A DNA stretch of 64,000 bases, from the NCBI RefSeq assembly GCF_900215295.1, contig NZ_OCMF01000003.1, positions 310,001 to 374,000 on the forward strand, given 5' to 3'. Made by a program: the position numbers and the translations under genes. Below the pieces are notes generated by a model. It saw only the letters and a list, made by a program, of their open reading frames with translations, did not search any database and was not told where the DNA came from. The stretch comes from Salinimicrobium sediminis (lineage in GTDB: Bacteria > Bacteroidota > Bacteroidia > Flavobacteriales > Flavobacteriaceae). Shown one piece after another: positions 16,529 through 26,046 of the stretch. How positions within the stretch are numbered: the first letter of the stretch is position 1; each line of letters opens with the position of its first letter.

Positions 16529-19500
16529 ATGAAACATAGCAAAACCTGCCTGTTTGTCGTTTTACTTTTCCTTTCGCTTTTCGGGTACTCTCAACAATCT
16601 GCAATTCAAACGAATGAGCTGGCAGATTATCACCGTGCGCTGGATCTTTATAACAATCAGCAATATCTTGCCGCCCAGGCTTTATTTGATGAAGTACAGG
16701 ATGAGGTGGACGACGAAAGAATTGAAGCCAATTGTGCATACTACATTGCAAATGCTGCCATAAGATTGAATCAACCTGGGGCCGATAAGCTCATGGAGGA
16801 TTTCGTGCAGCGATATCCTACCAGCACCAAGACCAATGCAGCTTTCCTGGATGTTGCCGACTACTATTTTGAAACCGGGAAATATTCCCTTGCGCGCAAA
16901 TGGTATGATACTGTTGACCAGAGAAACCTGAGTAAAGCAGAAAAGGAGCGGTTCTATTTCAATAATGGTTATGCGTACTTCCGCGCCAATCAACCCGAAG
17001 AGGCCAGGGAATATTTGAATAAAGTGAAAGACTCTAAGGAGTATGGCGCACAGGCAAAATATTACTTAGGTTTTATGGCTTATGAAGGGGACGATTACGA
17101 GCAGGCGAATGCCTTATTTGAAGAGGTAGAAGGCAATGAGCGCTATGAAGAGGATCTTTCCTATTTCCAGGCAGATATGAATTTCAAACAGGGAAATTTT
17201 AAAGAAGCCATCAGGCTGGGGCTGGAGCAGCTCCCAAGAGCCGATCGCCGGGATAAGTCCGAACTCAACAAGATCATTGGGGAGAGCTATTTTAATCTTG
17301 GACAATATGAAGAGGCTATACCTTATTTAAAGGAATACCAGGGCGAGCGCGGAAAGTGGAACAATACCGATTATTACCAGTTGGGTTATGTTTACTTTCA
17401 GCAGGGAAATTTTGAAGCTGCGATCTCAGAATTTAATAAGATCATTGGAGGTTCAAATGCGGTAGCACAAAATGCCTACTATCACCTTGCACAGTCTTAC
17501 CTAAAAACAGACAAAAAGCAACAGGCGCTTAATGCCTTTAAGAATGCCAGTGAAATGGATTTCAATGCAGAGATCAAAGCAGATGCTGCCTTGAATTATG
17601 CGAAGCTCAGTTACGAAATTGGGAACAGCTACGCCAGCACCCCACAGGTGTTGATGGATTATTTAGAGGCATATCCCAATTCTCCGGCGAAAGATGAGAT
17701 CAATGAATTGCTGGTGAATTCCTTTATTACTTCCAAAAATTATGAGGAAGCCATGCGTTTGCTGAAGGGGAACCGAAACTTTCAGAATAATGTAGTGTAC
17801 CAACAGGTAGCTTTCTACCGCGGAATTGAGTTATTTAACGAAGGTAATTATCGTGAGGCGAGTGAATATTTTGACATGGCTTTAAGCGAAAGACGCGATC
17901 CACGTTTTACAGCCCTTGCAACATTTTGGAAAGCCGAAAGTGATTTCAATCTAAGGAATTATCCCGAAGCTTTGGTAGGTTACCGGGAATTCGCCGGAAT
18001 GAGTGGGGCGCAGGGCGCTTCAGAAAAAGAAAATCTCGACTATAATATTGGCTATGCCTATTTCAAGCAGCAGGATTACGGAAGAGCTGGCGAATTCTTT
18101 AATCGTTATGCCAAAGACGCCTCAAAGGAGAAGTCTAGAAGAACTGATGCTTATGTACGCCTTGGTGACAGTCATTTCGTGAACAGCAGCTACTGGCCGG
18201 CGATGGAAGCTTATAATTCAGCCATTGCGCTTAATGGTTCCCAGAATGATTATGCAGCTTTTCAAAAAGCCATCAGCTATGGTTTTGTGCAGCGTAACGA
18301 CACCAAAATTCAGGAGCTAACCGATTTTCTTCGGAAGTTTCCACGTTCCCCTTACAGGGATGATGCAGCTTACGAATTAGGGAATACCTATGTAGCAATG
18401 AAAAATACCTCCCAGGGTATGGAGGCTTACAACAGGCTTATAAGAGATGTTCCCGGCAGCCCGTTCGTACCTCAGGCCTTGCTGAAACAGGGACTAATTT
18501 ATTATAACAATGACCAGGGCAACCAGGCGCTGGATAAACTGAAAAAAGTGGTGGCCGATTATCCTAATTCGGCTGAAGCTGTACAGGCAGTAAGTACCGC
18601 CCGTCTCATTTATGTAGATATGGGCAGAACAGATGAGTATGCCGCGTGGGTTAAAAATCTGGACTTCGTAGAGGTTACCGATGCCGATCTTGATAACACC
18701 ACTTTTGAATCCGCAGAGAAGCAGTACCAGGCGAACAACACCGCTGCTGCAATTACTGCCCTTCAAAAATACCTGAATTCTTTCCCTAACGGAATACATT
18801 CCGTGCAGGCTAACTTCTACCTGGGACAATTGTACTTTAGGGAAGGAAATAAGCAAAAAAGTATTCCGCATTACAAGTATGTGATTGGCAGGTCGGCTTC
18901 AGAATATCTTGAGCAGTCCCTGGCAAGACTTTCAGAAGTTTACCTTGAAGACAGGAACTATTTTGAGGCGATTCCTCTGTTAAAGCGTTTGGAGCAGGAA
19001 GCATCCTATCCTCAAAACACCATTTTTGCGCAGTCTAATCTTATGAAATCCTATCTTGAAGGTGAGAAATATTCAGAAGCAGTTACCTATGCCGAAAAGG
19101 TTTTGGCTAATCCCGATGCAGAGCAGGCTGCTAAAGATGATGCCCAGGTGATCATTGCGCGCGCTGCTATGCGTACCGGCAATGAAGACAGGGCAAAACG
19201 TGCTTATGCCGAAGTACAAAAAACTGCTAAAGGAGAACTTGCTGCAGAAGCCTTGTATTATGATGCTTATTTCAAGCATAAAGCGGGTAATCACCAGGCT
19301 TCAAATGATGTGGTCCAACGACTGGCAAAAGATTACTCCGGCTACAAGCTTTACGGTGCAAAAGGACTGGTGTTGATGGCGAAGAATTTCTATGCGCTGG
19401 GAGATGCTTACCAGGCCACCTATATCCTGGAGAATGTGATCAAGAATTTCACACAGTTCCCCGATGTAGTACAGGAGGCTAAGCAGGAATTGGCCAGAAT

Positions 19501-19549
19501 AAAAGCCCAGGAAGCCAAAACAAACGCTTCAGTTGAAACCAACAATTAA
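16529..19549 (+). CDS. large secreted tetratricopeptide-repeat protein
   Basis: A 1006-aa protein with a signal peptide (CLFVVLLFLSLFGYSQQ). The rest is a continuous superhelix of TPR units, visible as recurring YxxGxxYxxxGxxxxAxxxF patterns (YYFETGKYSLARKWYD, YQLGYVYFQQGNFEAAI, YNIGYAYFKQQDYGRAG, YELGNTYVAMKNTSQG, FYLGQLYFREGNKQKS). I count well over fifteen units. Probably periplasmic or outer-membrane-attached, acting as a scaffold. It is followed after 19 bp by the barrel gene at 19569 on the same strand, and this pairing suggests a shared envelope complex. No catalytic motif. Confidence 0.85.
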   Translation: MKHSKTCLFVVLLFLSLFGYSQQSAIQTNELADYHRALDLYNNQQYLAAQALFDEVQDEVDDERIEANCAYYIANAAIRLNQPGADKLMEDFVQRYPTSTKTNAAFLDVADYYFETGKYSLARKWYDTVDQRNLSKAEKERFYFNNGYAYFRANQPEEAREYLNKVKDSKEYGAQAKYYLGFMAYEGDDYEQANALFEEVEGNERYEEDLSYFQADMNFKQGNFKEAIRLGLEQLPRADRRDKSELNKIIGESYFNLGQYEEAIPYLKEYQGERGKWNNTDYYQLGYVYFQQGNFEAAISEFNKIIGGSNAVAQNAYYHLAQSYLKTDKKQQALNAFKNASEMDFNAEIKADAALNYAKLSYEIGNSYASTPQVLMDYLEAYPNSPAKDEINELLVNSFITSKNYEEAMRLLKGNRNFQNNVVYQQVAFYRGIELFNEGNYREASEYFDMALSERRDPRFTALATFWKAESDFNLRNYPEALVGYREFAGMSGAQGASEKENLDYNIGYAYFKQQDYGRAGEFFNRYAKDASKEKSRRTDAYVRLGDSHFVNSSYWPAMEAYNSAIALNGSQNDYAAFQKAISYGFVQRNDTKIQELTDFLRKFPRSPYRDDAAYELGNTYVAMKNTSQGMEAYNRLIRDVPGSPFVPQALLKQGLIYYNNDQGNQALDKLKKVVADYPNSAEAVQAVSTARLIYVDMGRTDEYAAWVKNLDFVEVTDADLDNTTFESAEKQYQANNTAAAITALQKYLNSFPNGIHSVQANFYLGQLYFREGNKQKSIPHYKYVIGRSASEYLEQSLARLSEVYLEDRNYFEAIPLLKRLEQEASYPQNTIFAQSNLMKSYLEGEKYSEAVTYAEKVLANPDAEQAAKDDAQVIIARAAMRTGNEDRAKRAYAEVQKTAKGELAAEALYYDAYFKHKAGNHQASNDVVQRLAKDYSGYKLYGAKGLVLMAKNFYALGDAYQATYILENVIKNFTQFPDVVQEAKQELARIKAQEAKTNASVETNN

Positions 19550-19568
19550 TATACGTAAAAGCCTTCCC

Positions 19569-21293
19569 ATGAAAATCAACTCATTAAGTGTATTGATCAT
19601 GTTCTTATTTTTCACCGGCTTCTCCTTCGCCCAGGATCTGGGAAGCGAAACAGTAGAAGTGGTGAAACCATATACCCCAAGTGTAAGTGATGCTCCCAAA
19701 ATAAGGGAGTTGCCAAAAATATCAGATTCAGTGAGCCTTGAAAAAAGGCCGGTGCAATACAGTATTTTTTCGGTACCTGTGGCTTCCACCTTTTCGCCGG
19801 CCAAAGGAAGGGCGGCAACTGTTGAACGTCAAAGGCCGCCAAAGCTGTATGATAACTATATTACACTTGGCTTTGGAACCTACACCAGTGCTCTTGCGGA
19901 ATTCTACAGCAATATAGAGGTGAATCGCACAGATAACTTCGGAATTTTCCTGAACCACAATTCTGCCCAGGGAGGAATCGACGATGTGGTGCTTGATGAT
20001 CATTATTATGACACTGAACTCAACCTGAATTACTCCTCCAGAAACCGAAACCTAATCTGGAATATGGATTTTGGTGCCGAACATCAGCAGTATAACTGGT
20101 ATGGAGTCCCATCTTCACTTCCTTCAGAAATCGAGGAAATAGATCCACAACATAATTACTACAGTGTTAATGTGGGTGGGGAAATCAACCTTGATAAATC
20201 ATTTTTTGACAGGGCTGAAGCAAATTACAGATACTTTGGAGATGACTACAGTTCTGCAGAACATCGTTTTAAGATCAAGCCAACCCTGGAACTGCCCATT
20301 GGAGGAGAGCTCTTCCACACCAACCTTGTGCTTGATTATGTAAACGGAAGTTTTGAGCGTGATTACTTCACCGGAGAAGGGATCAACTACAGTTTCCTCA
20401 ACACCGGGTTGGAATCAAGTCTATTGGTCCTAAGAGATGATCTTACTCTAAATCTGGGGGCTGCTATCTATTACAGCCTGGATTCTGAGAACAGTGACGG
20501 CGGAATATATGTTTATCCGCAGGTGACTGCCAGTTACCGTATGGCCGGGGATTATTTTATTGGTTATGCAGGATTGGAAGGAGAATTGCGTCAAAACACC
20601 TATTATGAATTTGTAAAACATAATCCTTTTCTTTCACCTACCCTGGAAATCCATCCAACAGACAGGCAATATGACGCTTATGTAGGGGCAAAAGGAAAGC
20701 TTTCCAACAGTGTTGGTTACAATGTACGGGCAAATTATACGGCCGAAGATTTTAAGCCGCTTATTATTTCTAATCCAGTAGTTTCTGCCTCCAATTTGGA
20801 AAATTATAGCTTCGGAAATTCCTTTAATGTGGTTTATGATCAGGTAAACACTGTTTCTGCCTTTGGGGAACTAAACTTTGATGTGCGACGCAATTTAAAT
20901 CTGCGGTTAAATGCCACCTATTTTGTTTATGATACCAGTGAACAGGAGGAGGCATGGAACCTGCCTGAATACGAAGCCAACCTGATGATGGATTGGCAGA
21001 TCACTAAAAAGTGGTTTGCCGGTGCAAATCTCTTTTTGGTAGGAGAAAGAAAAGATGCCAATCTTTATGATGTAAGAACTTTGGATGAACTTCCTTCACC
21101 TGAGGTTGTTGATCTTGATGGTTATATAGATCTCAATGCTAACCTGGGATACAGGTTCAATGACAGGTTATCCATATTTGCCCGTGGTCATAATTTGTTG
21201 GGTGATAATTATGAAAAATGGAAAAATTACCCGGTAATGGGTCTGCAGGTAATGGCCGGTGCGACCTATAAATTCGACTTTGGAAGAAGATAA
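19569..21293 (+). CDS. outer-membrane beta-barrel (TonB-receptor-like) protein
   Basis: A 574-aa protein with signal peptide (SVLIMFLFFTGFSFAQ). After a proline-rich segment (VVKPYTPSVSDAPKIRELP) comes a long run of alternating strands rich in Tyr, Asn and Asp (FGTYTSALAEFYSNIEV, LNLNYSSRNRNLIWNMDF) and a C-terminal segment ending in GATYKFDFGRR. This looks like a TonB-dependent-receptor barrel without recognisable plug or TonB box, so transport energised by TonB is doubtful. The start ATG at 19569 fits the signal peptide; the longer frame overlaps the TPR gene. Likely co-transcribed with the TPR gene. A terminator follows at 21314. Confidence 0.75.
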   Translation: MKINSLSVLIMFLFFTGFSFAQDLGSETVEVVKPYTPSVSDAPKIRELPKISDSVSLEKRPVQYSIFSVPVASTFSPAKGRAATVERQRPPKLYDNYITLGFGTYTSALAEFYSNIEVNRTDNFGIFLNHNSAQGGIDDVVLDDHYYDTELNLNYSSRNRNLIWNMDFGAEHQQYNWYGVPSSLPSEIEEIDPQHNYYSVNVGGEINLDKSFFDRAEANYRYFGDDYSSAEHRFKIKPTLELPIGGELFHTNLVLDYVNGSFERDYFTGEGINYSFLNTGLESSLLVLRDDLTLNLGAAIYYSLDSENSDGGIYVYPQVTASYRMAGDYFIGYAGLEGELRQNTYYEFVKHNPFLSPTLEIHPTDRQYDAYVGAKGKLSNSVGYNVRANYTAEDFKPLIISNPVVSASNLENYSFGNSFNVVYDQVNTVSAFGELNFDVRRNLNLRLNATYFVYDTSEQEEAWNLPEYEANLMMDWQITKKWFAGANLFLVGERKDANLYDVRTLDELPSPEVVDLDGYIDLNANLGYRFNDRLSIFARGHNLLGDNYEKWKNYPVMGLQVMAGATYKFDFGRR

Positions 21294-21313
21294 TTAGAAC
21301 TTCCATACCTTTT

Positions 21314-21341
21314 AAAAAGCCGGTTTTTAAACCGGCTTTTT
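21314..21341 (+). terminator. Rho-independent terminator
   Basis: Perfect 13-bp stem AAAAAGCCGGTTT / AAACCGGCTTTTT with TT loop; Ts follow. Confidence 0.95.
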
Positions 21342-21396
21342 AATTTTTTACGCATGAATAAGATCCGGGTAAAGAAACCTTAACAATAAGGTAACA

Positions 21397-21424
21397 TTGG
21401 ATCTTTTTGGAGTATTTACTTTTG
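21397..21424 (+). promoter_or_regulatory. promoter TTG-N17-TACTTTTG
   Basis: -33 TTG at 21397-21399 and -7 TACTTTTG at 21417-21424 (fits TAnnTTTG), upstream of the membrane protein gene at 21500. Confidence 0.55.
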
Positions 21425-21499
21425 CGGCCAGAAAAAAATCCGGAAGAAGAAGCCGAAAACCGTTTATTTTTCCAAATTTTGAAATCTATTAAATAGCAA

Positions 21500-22636
21500 A
21501 TGGCAAAAAATAAAAAGTTCAACCGGACGAAGAGGAACAGACCTTATCTGAACGTCCTCGATTTCATGGTACAGGAAAAGACTTTCCTCGCCATCGTAAT
21601 AGTAGGCCTCGTGCTGGCAGGAATTCTCACCGGGTATGGTCAGGCAGGAATGTGGCTGGGTTTCTTTTTTGCTGCGTATGCGACAGTTGCAAACGACAGT
21701 ATTCAATCCCTGGGAACCTTTATTGAAAGCAACAAGAATAAGAAATGGTGGGTACTATGGCTTTTTGTTGGTGTAATTTTCCTTGCAGTAGTCACCTTTA
21801 GTTGGGTTTACTTCGACGGAGATGTTACTTATCAAAGATTACTGGATTCAGATGGGAACAGTAAATACCCGCATCCCGAAACTTTTGGCTTTTTCCAGAT
21901 CATCGCTCCACTGGTCCTGCTTATCCTTACCAGAATGCGTATGCCGGTATCAACCACCTTCCTCATTTTAAGTGTATTTAGTGCAGATACTTCTGGAATT
22001 ACTTCGGTAGTATGGAAGTCATGGTCGGGTTATATCATGGCCTTTATCCTGTCTTTCCTTGTGTGGTATCTTTCCTATAACACCATCAAAAAATATTTCA
22101 AGAGCCGTAAAACCCACAATGCCTGGACAGCAATCCAGTGGATTGTAAGCGGTACGCTCTGGGGAGTTTGGGTAATGCAGGATGGTGCGAACATTGCAGT
22201 TTACCTGCCCCGTACCCAAAGCCTTACCGAATTCATCATTTTTGCCACCACTATTTTTGCAGGTCTTGGTTTACTCTTTTATCTGAGAGGGGACAAGATC
22301 CAGGAAGTAGTAAGTGAAAAAGCGAGGATCTCAGACATTCGTGCAGCAACTCTAATCGATGCTACTTACGTAATCCTGTTGATCTACAAACTTTTTATAA
22401 GTACTGTGCCTATGAGTACCACCTGGGTTTTCCTTGGGGTTATTGGAGGTAGAGAGATTGCAATAAGCCTTGCAAGAACAAAGAAAGGAAGGAAACACCG
22501 CAAAAAAGCAGGAAAGATGATCTTCAGGGATTTCTCCTCTGCAATGATCGGGCTGTTCGTTTCTATCGCCCTTGCAGCAGGTGCTAATCCAGAAATACGC
22601 AGTGCCATTGGAGAAACGGTATCCGGCTGGTTTTAA
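21500..22636 (+). CDS. multi-pass membrane protein, distantly PiT-like
   Basis: A 378-aa protein with a basic N terminus (MAKNKKFNRTKRNRPYLN) and about 9-10 membrane segments. Two internal repeats resemble the inverted halves of PiT phosphate permeases: FFAAYATVANDSIQSLGTF / WVMQDGANIAVYLPR (cf. GANDxANA) and MRMPVSTTFLILSVFS / VPMSTTWVFLGVIGGR (cf. PxSTTH). These asparagine/aspartate and STT motifs support transport of an anion or inorganic phosphate, but the match is remote and no PhoU partner lies nearby. It is flanked by its own promoter and terminator, so probably a single-gene unit. Confidence 0.65.
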   Translation: MAKNKKFNRTKRNRPYLNVLDFMVQEKTFLAIVIVGLVLAGILTGYGQAGMWLGFFFAAYATVANDSIQSLGTFIESNKNKKWWVLWLFVGVIFLAVVTFSWVYFDGDVTYQRLLDSDGNSKYPHPETFGFFQIIAPLVLLILTRMRMPVSTTFLILSVFSADTSGITSVVWKSWSGYIMAFILSFLVWYLSYNTIKKYFKSRKTHNAWTAIQWIVSGTLWGVWVMQDGANIAVYLPRTQSLTEFIIFATTIFAGLGLLFYLRGDKIQEVVSEKARISDIRAATLIDATYVILLIYKLFISTVPMSTTWVFLGVIGGREIAISLARTKKGRKHRKKAGKMIFRDFSSAMIGLFVSIALAAGANPEIRSAIGETVSGWF

Positions 22637-22659
22637 CGTATAGCAACAAAGTATAACAG

Positions 22660-22683
22660 AATGCGTCTCAATTGAGGCGCATT
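22660..22683 (+). terminator. terminator-like hairpin
   Basis: 10-bp stem AATGCGTCTC / GAGGCGCATT (one G-U), loop AATT, then TTCTATTTTT. Confidence 0.8.
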
Positions 22684-22714
22684 TTCTATTTTTACCCAAA
22701 CCTTAATTAAAATC

Positions 22715-24352
22715 ATGAAAAAATTACTCTTTTTGATCCTGAGTATAGGGGTCTTTTTTAGCTGTGACAACAACAGTAAAGAAGCTGCCGATTTGCTGGT
22801 GATCAATGCAAAGATCTATACGGTAGATGAGGAGTTTTCTACTGCGGAAGCTGTCGCCATTAAAGACGGAAAATTTCTTGCTGTAGGTACATCTGAAGAG
22901 CTTCAGGAAAAATATGACGCCACTGAAGTAGTAGATGCCGCCGGCAAAACCATTCTACCCGGACTTATTGATGCACATGCGCATTTCTATGGGCAGGGAA
23001 TGAACCTGCAGGCAGTTGATCTTACCGAAACCAAAAGCTTTGAAGAAGTGGTGAGCAGGATCGTTGAGTTTCAGAAGCAGAAGAATTCCGAATTTATTAT
23101 TGGTCGCGGCTGGGATCAGAATGACTGGGAGGTGAAGGAATTCCCGGTTAAGGATACCTTAGATGCACTTTTTCCTGATACTCCCGTTGCGATCACCCGG
23201 ATTGACGGACATGCCTTATTAGCGAATCAGGCAGCTCTCGATGCTGCCGGCATCACACCAAACACTCCTGCCGAAGGAGGTGAAATAGAGGTAAAGGATG
23301 GAAAACTCACCGGGATCCTTGTAGACAATCCGATGGCCCTGGTTGAAAATGCCGTACCCGCTACAAGTACCAAAGATCAGATCACTGCTTTGCTGGATGC
23401 CCAAAAAGAGGTTTTTCAGTATGGTCTAACTACCATAAACGATGCAGGTCTTGACAGGCAGGTTATCCAATTGATCGACAGTTTACAACAGGCTGGAGCT
23501 TTGGATGTGCGAATCTATGCCATGATTAGCAACACCAAAGACAATCTGGATTATTTCCTGGATAAAGAGCCGCTAAAGACAGATAAGCTGAATGTGCGCT
23601 CCGTAAAATTCTATGCAGATGGTGCCCTTGGTTCCCGCGGTGCTGCTTTAAAGCAGCCTTATTCAGACAAGCACGACCATTTTGGAGCGCTGTTATCTTC
23701 AGTAGCCGAATTCAAGGAAACTGCTGCACGAATTGCTGCCTCTCCGTATCAAATGAACACCCATGCAATTGGAGATTCTGCAAATGTGGTTGTTCTTAAG
23801 ACATATGACTCTTTACTTGCAGATGCAGGGGACAGGCGTTGGAAAGTGGAGCATTCACAGGTTATCGACGAGGAGGATTTTAAATATTTCAGCAAGAATA
23901 TAATTCCTTCTGTACAGCCTACTCATGCCACCAGTGACATGTATTGGGCGCAGGACAGGCTGGGACCTGAAAGAGAGAAAGGAGCCTATGCCTATAAGCA
24001 GCTGTTGGACCAGGCAGGAATAATTGCATTAGGAACAGATTTTCCGGTAGAAAAAGTAAGTCCGTTTTTGACATTTTACGCTGCTGTTATAAGAAAAGAT
24101 ACTAAAGATTATCCCGAAGGTGGTTACATGCCCGAGCAGGCTTTGAGCAGGGAAGAAGCGCTTCGCGGGATGACCATTTGGGCTGCGTACAGCAACTTTG
24201 AAGAAGATGAAAAAGGTTCCATAGAACCGGGAAAGTTTGCCGATTTTGTCATTTTAGACAAAGATCTTATGGAAGTTCCCGAAGCTGAAATCCCTGAAAT
24301 GAAAGCTAATGCTACCTATTTAGGAGGGAAAAAAGTATTCAGTGCTCAGTGA
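22715..24352 (+). CDS. amidohydrolase-family lipoprotein (YtcJ-like)
   Basis: A 545-aa protein with a lipoprotein signal (LFLILSIGVFFSC, lipobox Cys about 17). The metal-dependent amidohydrolase-3 fold shows LPGLIDAHAHFYGQG (metal His pair), RIDGHALL, KFYADGALGSRGA, NTHAIGD, KVEHSQVI and GTDFPVE near the C terminus, all typical of YtcJ-like exoenzymes and N-substituted formamide deformylases. The substrate is probably an N-acylated or cyclic amide and the location is the periplasmic face. The stop codon lies inside a heptad array (24338-24365), so the last codons may have been shaped by it. Confidence 0.9.
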   Translation: MKKLLFLILSIGVFFSCDNNSKEAADLLVINAKIYTVDEEFSTAEAVAIKDGKFLAVGTSEELQEKYDATEVVDAAGKTILPGLIDAHAHFYGQGMNLQAVDLTETKSFEEVVSRIVEFQKQKNSEFIIGRGWDQNDWEVKEFPVKDTLDALFPDTPVAITRIDGHALLANQAALDAAGITPNTPAEGGEIEVKDGKLTGILVDNPMALVENAVPATSTKDQITALLDAQKEVFQYGLTTINDAGLDRQVIQLIDSLQQAGALDVRIYAMISNTKDNLDYFLDKEPLKTDKLNVRSVKFYADGALGSRGAALKQPYSDKHDHFGALLSSVAEFKETAARIAASPYQMNTHAIGDSANVVVLKTYDSLLADAGDRRWKVEHSQVIDEEDFKYFSKNIIPSVQPTHATSDMYWAQDRLGPEREKGAYAYKQLLDQAGIIALGTDFPVEKVSPFLTFYAAVIRKDTKDYPEGGYMPEQALSREEALRGMTIWAAYSNFEEDEKGSIEPGKFADFVILDKDLMEVPEAEIPEMKANATYLGGKKVFSAQ

Positions 24353-24365
24353 TCAGTGTTCAGTT
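24338..24365. repeat. heptad array overlapping a stop codon, 4 units
   Basis: TTCAGTG CTCAGTG ATCAGTG TTCAGTT. It includes the TGA (24350-24352) of the amidohydrolase gene. Confidence 0.75.
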
Positions 24366-24404
24366 TTTTTAATAAGTTTGAGCAGTAAAATATAGAACTA
24401 ATGA

Positions 24405-24443
24405 AAAACGCCCTTTAAAAAGAAGATTTTTATAGGGCGTTTT
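24405..24443. terminator. terminator-like hairpin
   Basis: AAAACGCCCT (24405-24414) pairs with AGGGCGTTTT (24434-24443) over a 19-nt loop that is itself AT-rich. It ends transcription from the left. Confidence 0.75.
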
Positions 24444-24468
24444 AATTACCAATTAATTTTGAATTTTT

Positions 24469-24496
24469 CTAAACCTTAAACCTTAAACCTTGAATA
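24469..24496. repeat. heptad array, 4 units
   Basis: CTAAACC TTAAACC TTAAACC TTGAATA, directly before the terminator of the minus-strand lipoprotein gene. Confidence 0.75.
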
Positions 24497-24513
24497 ACCC
24501 CTGCGGGGTTATT
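24493..24513 (-). terminator. terminator hairpin overlapping a stop codon
   Basis: AATAACCCC / GGGGTTATT with a TGC loop. It contains the TAA (24509-24511) of the minus-strand gene. On the minus strand the downstream tract is only moderately T-rich. Confidence 0.6.
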
Positions 24514-25285
24514 TTCCTCCATTAGCCTTAAGGTCAAGCTGACATTTTTCATCAAAGTCAACAATATTCTCTCCATCTTCGAGGTAACTGAATGGGGAAG
24601 AGCCAAAAGCTATTGATGCGGCCATAAGGCAGCCATCAACAATACAATGCGCTTTTTTACTTTTTTCAGTTTCTTCATGGGGAGTTTGAGCGGGGGAACC
24701 ATTATTTACAAGACCAAAAAGATGACCGAATTCGTGGTGTAAGGCAGTAGTCTGAATTTCGCTCCGGGATATAGAAAATCCGGACATTTCAGACACTTCT
24801 TTATCGAAAACAATTATTGAGGTGTTCCTGTAGGCTTTTCCAATGATTTTTTTGTCTTCATTACTGTCTACGCTTTTGTCGTCGGCAAAAAAGATATAAG
24901 TGCTCAGGGTTTTTCCACTTGAGAAGCTGGTCCTGTTTGTTTTTTCCTGAGCAATAATTTCTTCCAGGGTATAGGTGCCAAAATTGGGTGAAGCCACTGC
25001 CCTTGTTATTATAGTGATTCCGTCTGGTTTGTTGAGATATTTGTTCAGGAAGATCTTTAGATTACTAAGCGCTTCGGGAGTTGGTTCAAAGCCTGTGACG
25101 TAAACGATCTCTATCTCAAGGGCGGTAAATTTTTCGTCGCTAAGGAAATCCCTGGCAGAGGCTCCTAAAACCAGATCATTGCGGTGTGATATTTCCTCTT
25201 TATCAGATTCATCTGTAGAACAACCTGTAAGAAGTATTAATATAAGTGAAGAGAACCAGGTAAGTTTAAATAGTATTCTTGCCAT
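24509..25285 (-). CDS. putative metalloprotease-like lipoprotein
   Basis: A 258-aa protein with lipoprotein signal (WFSSLILILLTGCSTDE, Cys about 22). A zincin-type motif HHEFGHLFGLVNNG at about residues 185-198 provides HExxHxxGxxN/H-like ligands (HEFGHLFGL), suggesting a membrane-anchored zinc peptidase. The preceding sequence (IIVFDKEVSEMSGFS) could form the edge strand. The C-terminal third has four Cys (HCIVDGCLM, EKCQLD). Seven bases separate it from the upstream methyltransferase gene, so the two are probably one operon. The substrate is unknown; it may also be an inactive homologue. Confidence 0.7.
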   Translation of the reverse strand: MARILFKLTWFSSLILILLTGCSTDESDKEEISHRNDLVLGASARDFLSDEKFTALEIEIVYVTGFEPTPEALSNLKIFLNKYLNKPDGITIITRAVASPNFGTYTLEEIIAQEKTNRTSFSSGKTLSTYIFFADDKSVDSNEDKKIIGKAYRNTSIIVFDKEVSEMSGFSISRSEIQTTALHHEFGHLFGLVNNGSPAQTPHEETEKSKKAHCIVDGCLMAASIAFGSSPFSYLEDGENIVDFDEKCQLDLKANGGK

Positions 25286-25291
25286 TCATTT

Positions 25292-26020
25292 TTACTTTAA
25301 AGTAAGTTTTGCCAGGTAATCATAGTGGTCCCCTTCGAAAACTTTTTCACACTCAAAACCATTTTTAGCTGCTGCTAAATATAAGGAATCAAAATCAAGA
25401 TACAACCAGGGAAAATCTTTTGAAGTTTCTCCTTTATAACTAAGGCGATAGGTAAGTTCCCCATAATAACCCTGGGAGGTATCAACCCAAACCCCACCAT
25501 CTTCATCCTGCTCAAAAAGATAAATAAGGTCCGAGGAGTCGATCAGGACCTGTCCATTTATTGTCAGCAGATTCTTCAGCTGCCGGAAAAAATTATCTAA
25601 AAAACGCATTTTTCCCACGATACCAGTACCGTTCATGAGTAAAAGAATAGTATCGAACTTTTCTTCGGAAAGGTCTTCAAAATTGATAATTTTTGCGTCT
25701 GTAACTCCGCGTTTACGGCATACTTCTATTGCTCCCGAAGATGTGTCAATTGCTTTTACCTCAAGATTTCGCTCCTCCTGAAGGTAAAGAGCGTGGCTAC
25801 CGGCACCACAACCTACGTCTAAAACTTTTCCGCGACATAGTTGCAAAGCTTTTTGCTCCAGCTTTGGCATTTCCTTATAGCTTCTAAAGAGGTAAGGCAC
25901 CGGGATCACATCATCATCAAAGTCGGGCGAGTGGACAGTAATTTCCTCGTCATCACCATTTTCAAAGAATGCTTTTATAGCTTTTCCGAAGATATCGGGA
26001 TCATTTTTTAGCTTGCTCAC
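25292..26020 (-). CDS. class I SAM-dependent methyltransferase
   Basis: A 242-aa cytosolic protein. Motif I VLDVGCGAGSHALYLQ (about residues 67-82), acidic motif II (EVKAIDTSSGAIEVC), and post-I FDTILLLMNGTGIVGKM define a Rossmann-type methyltransferase. The C-terminal YDYLAKLTLK has no identifiable substrate-specific signature. The start is a GTG at 26018-26020; no ATG lies within a sensible distance. The divergent gene begins only 26 bp away, so both promoters overlap. It is followed by the lipoprotein gene. Confidence 0.85.
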   Translation of the reverse strand: MSKLKNDPDIFGKAIKAFFENGDDEEITVHSPDFDDDVIPVPYLFRSYKEMPKLEQKALQLCRGKVLDVGCGAGSHALYLQEERNLEVKAIDTSSGAIEVCRKRGVTDAKIINFEDLSEEKFDTILLLMNGTGIVGKMRFLDNFFRQLKNLLTINGQVLIDSSDLIYLFEQDEDGGVWVDTSQGYYGELTYRLSYKGETSKDFPWLYLDFDSLYLAAAKNGFECEKVFEGDHYDYLAKLTLK

Positions 26021-26042
26021 TTGTGGGTTCTGTTTATATTTG
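26013..26042 (+). promoter_or_regulatory. promoter TTG-N19-TATATTTG
   Basis: -33 TTG (26013-26015) and -7 TATATTTG (26035-26042) at the ideal spacing. The expected start of transcription falls on or beside the ATG at 26047, which suggests a leaderless mRNA. Confidence 0.6.
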
Positions 26043-26046
26043 CAGC

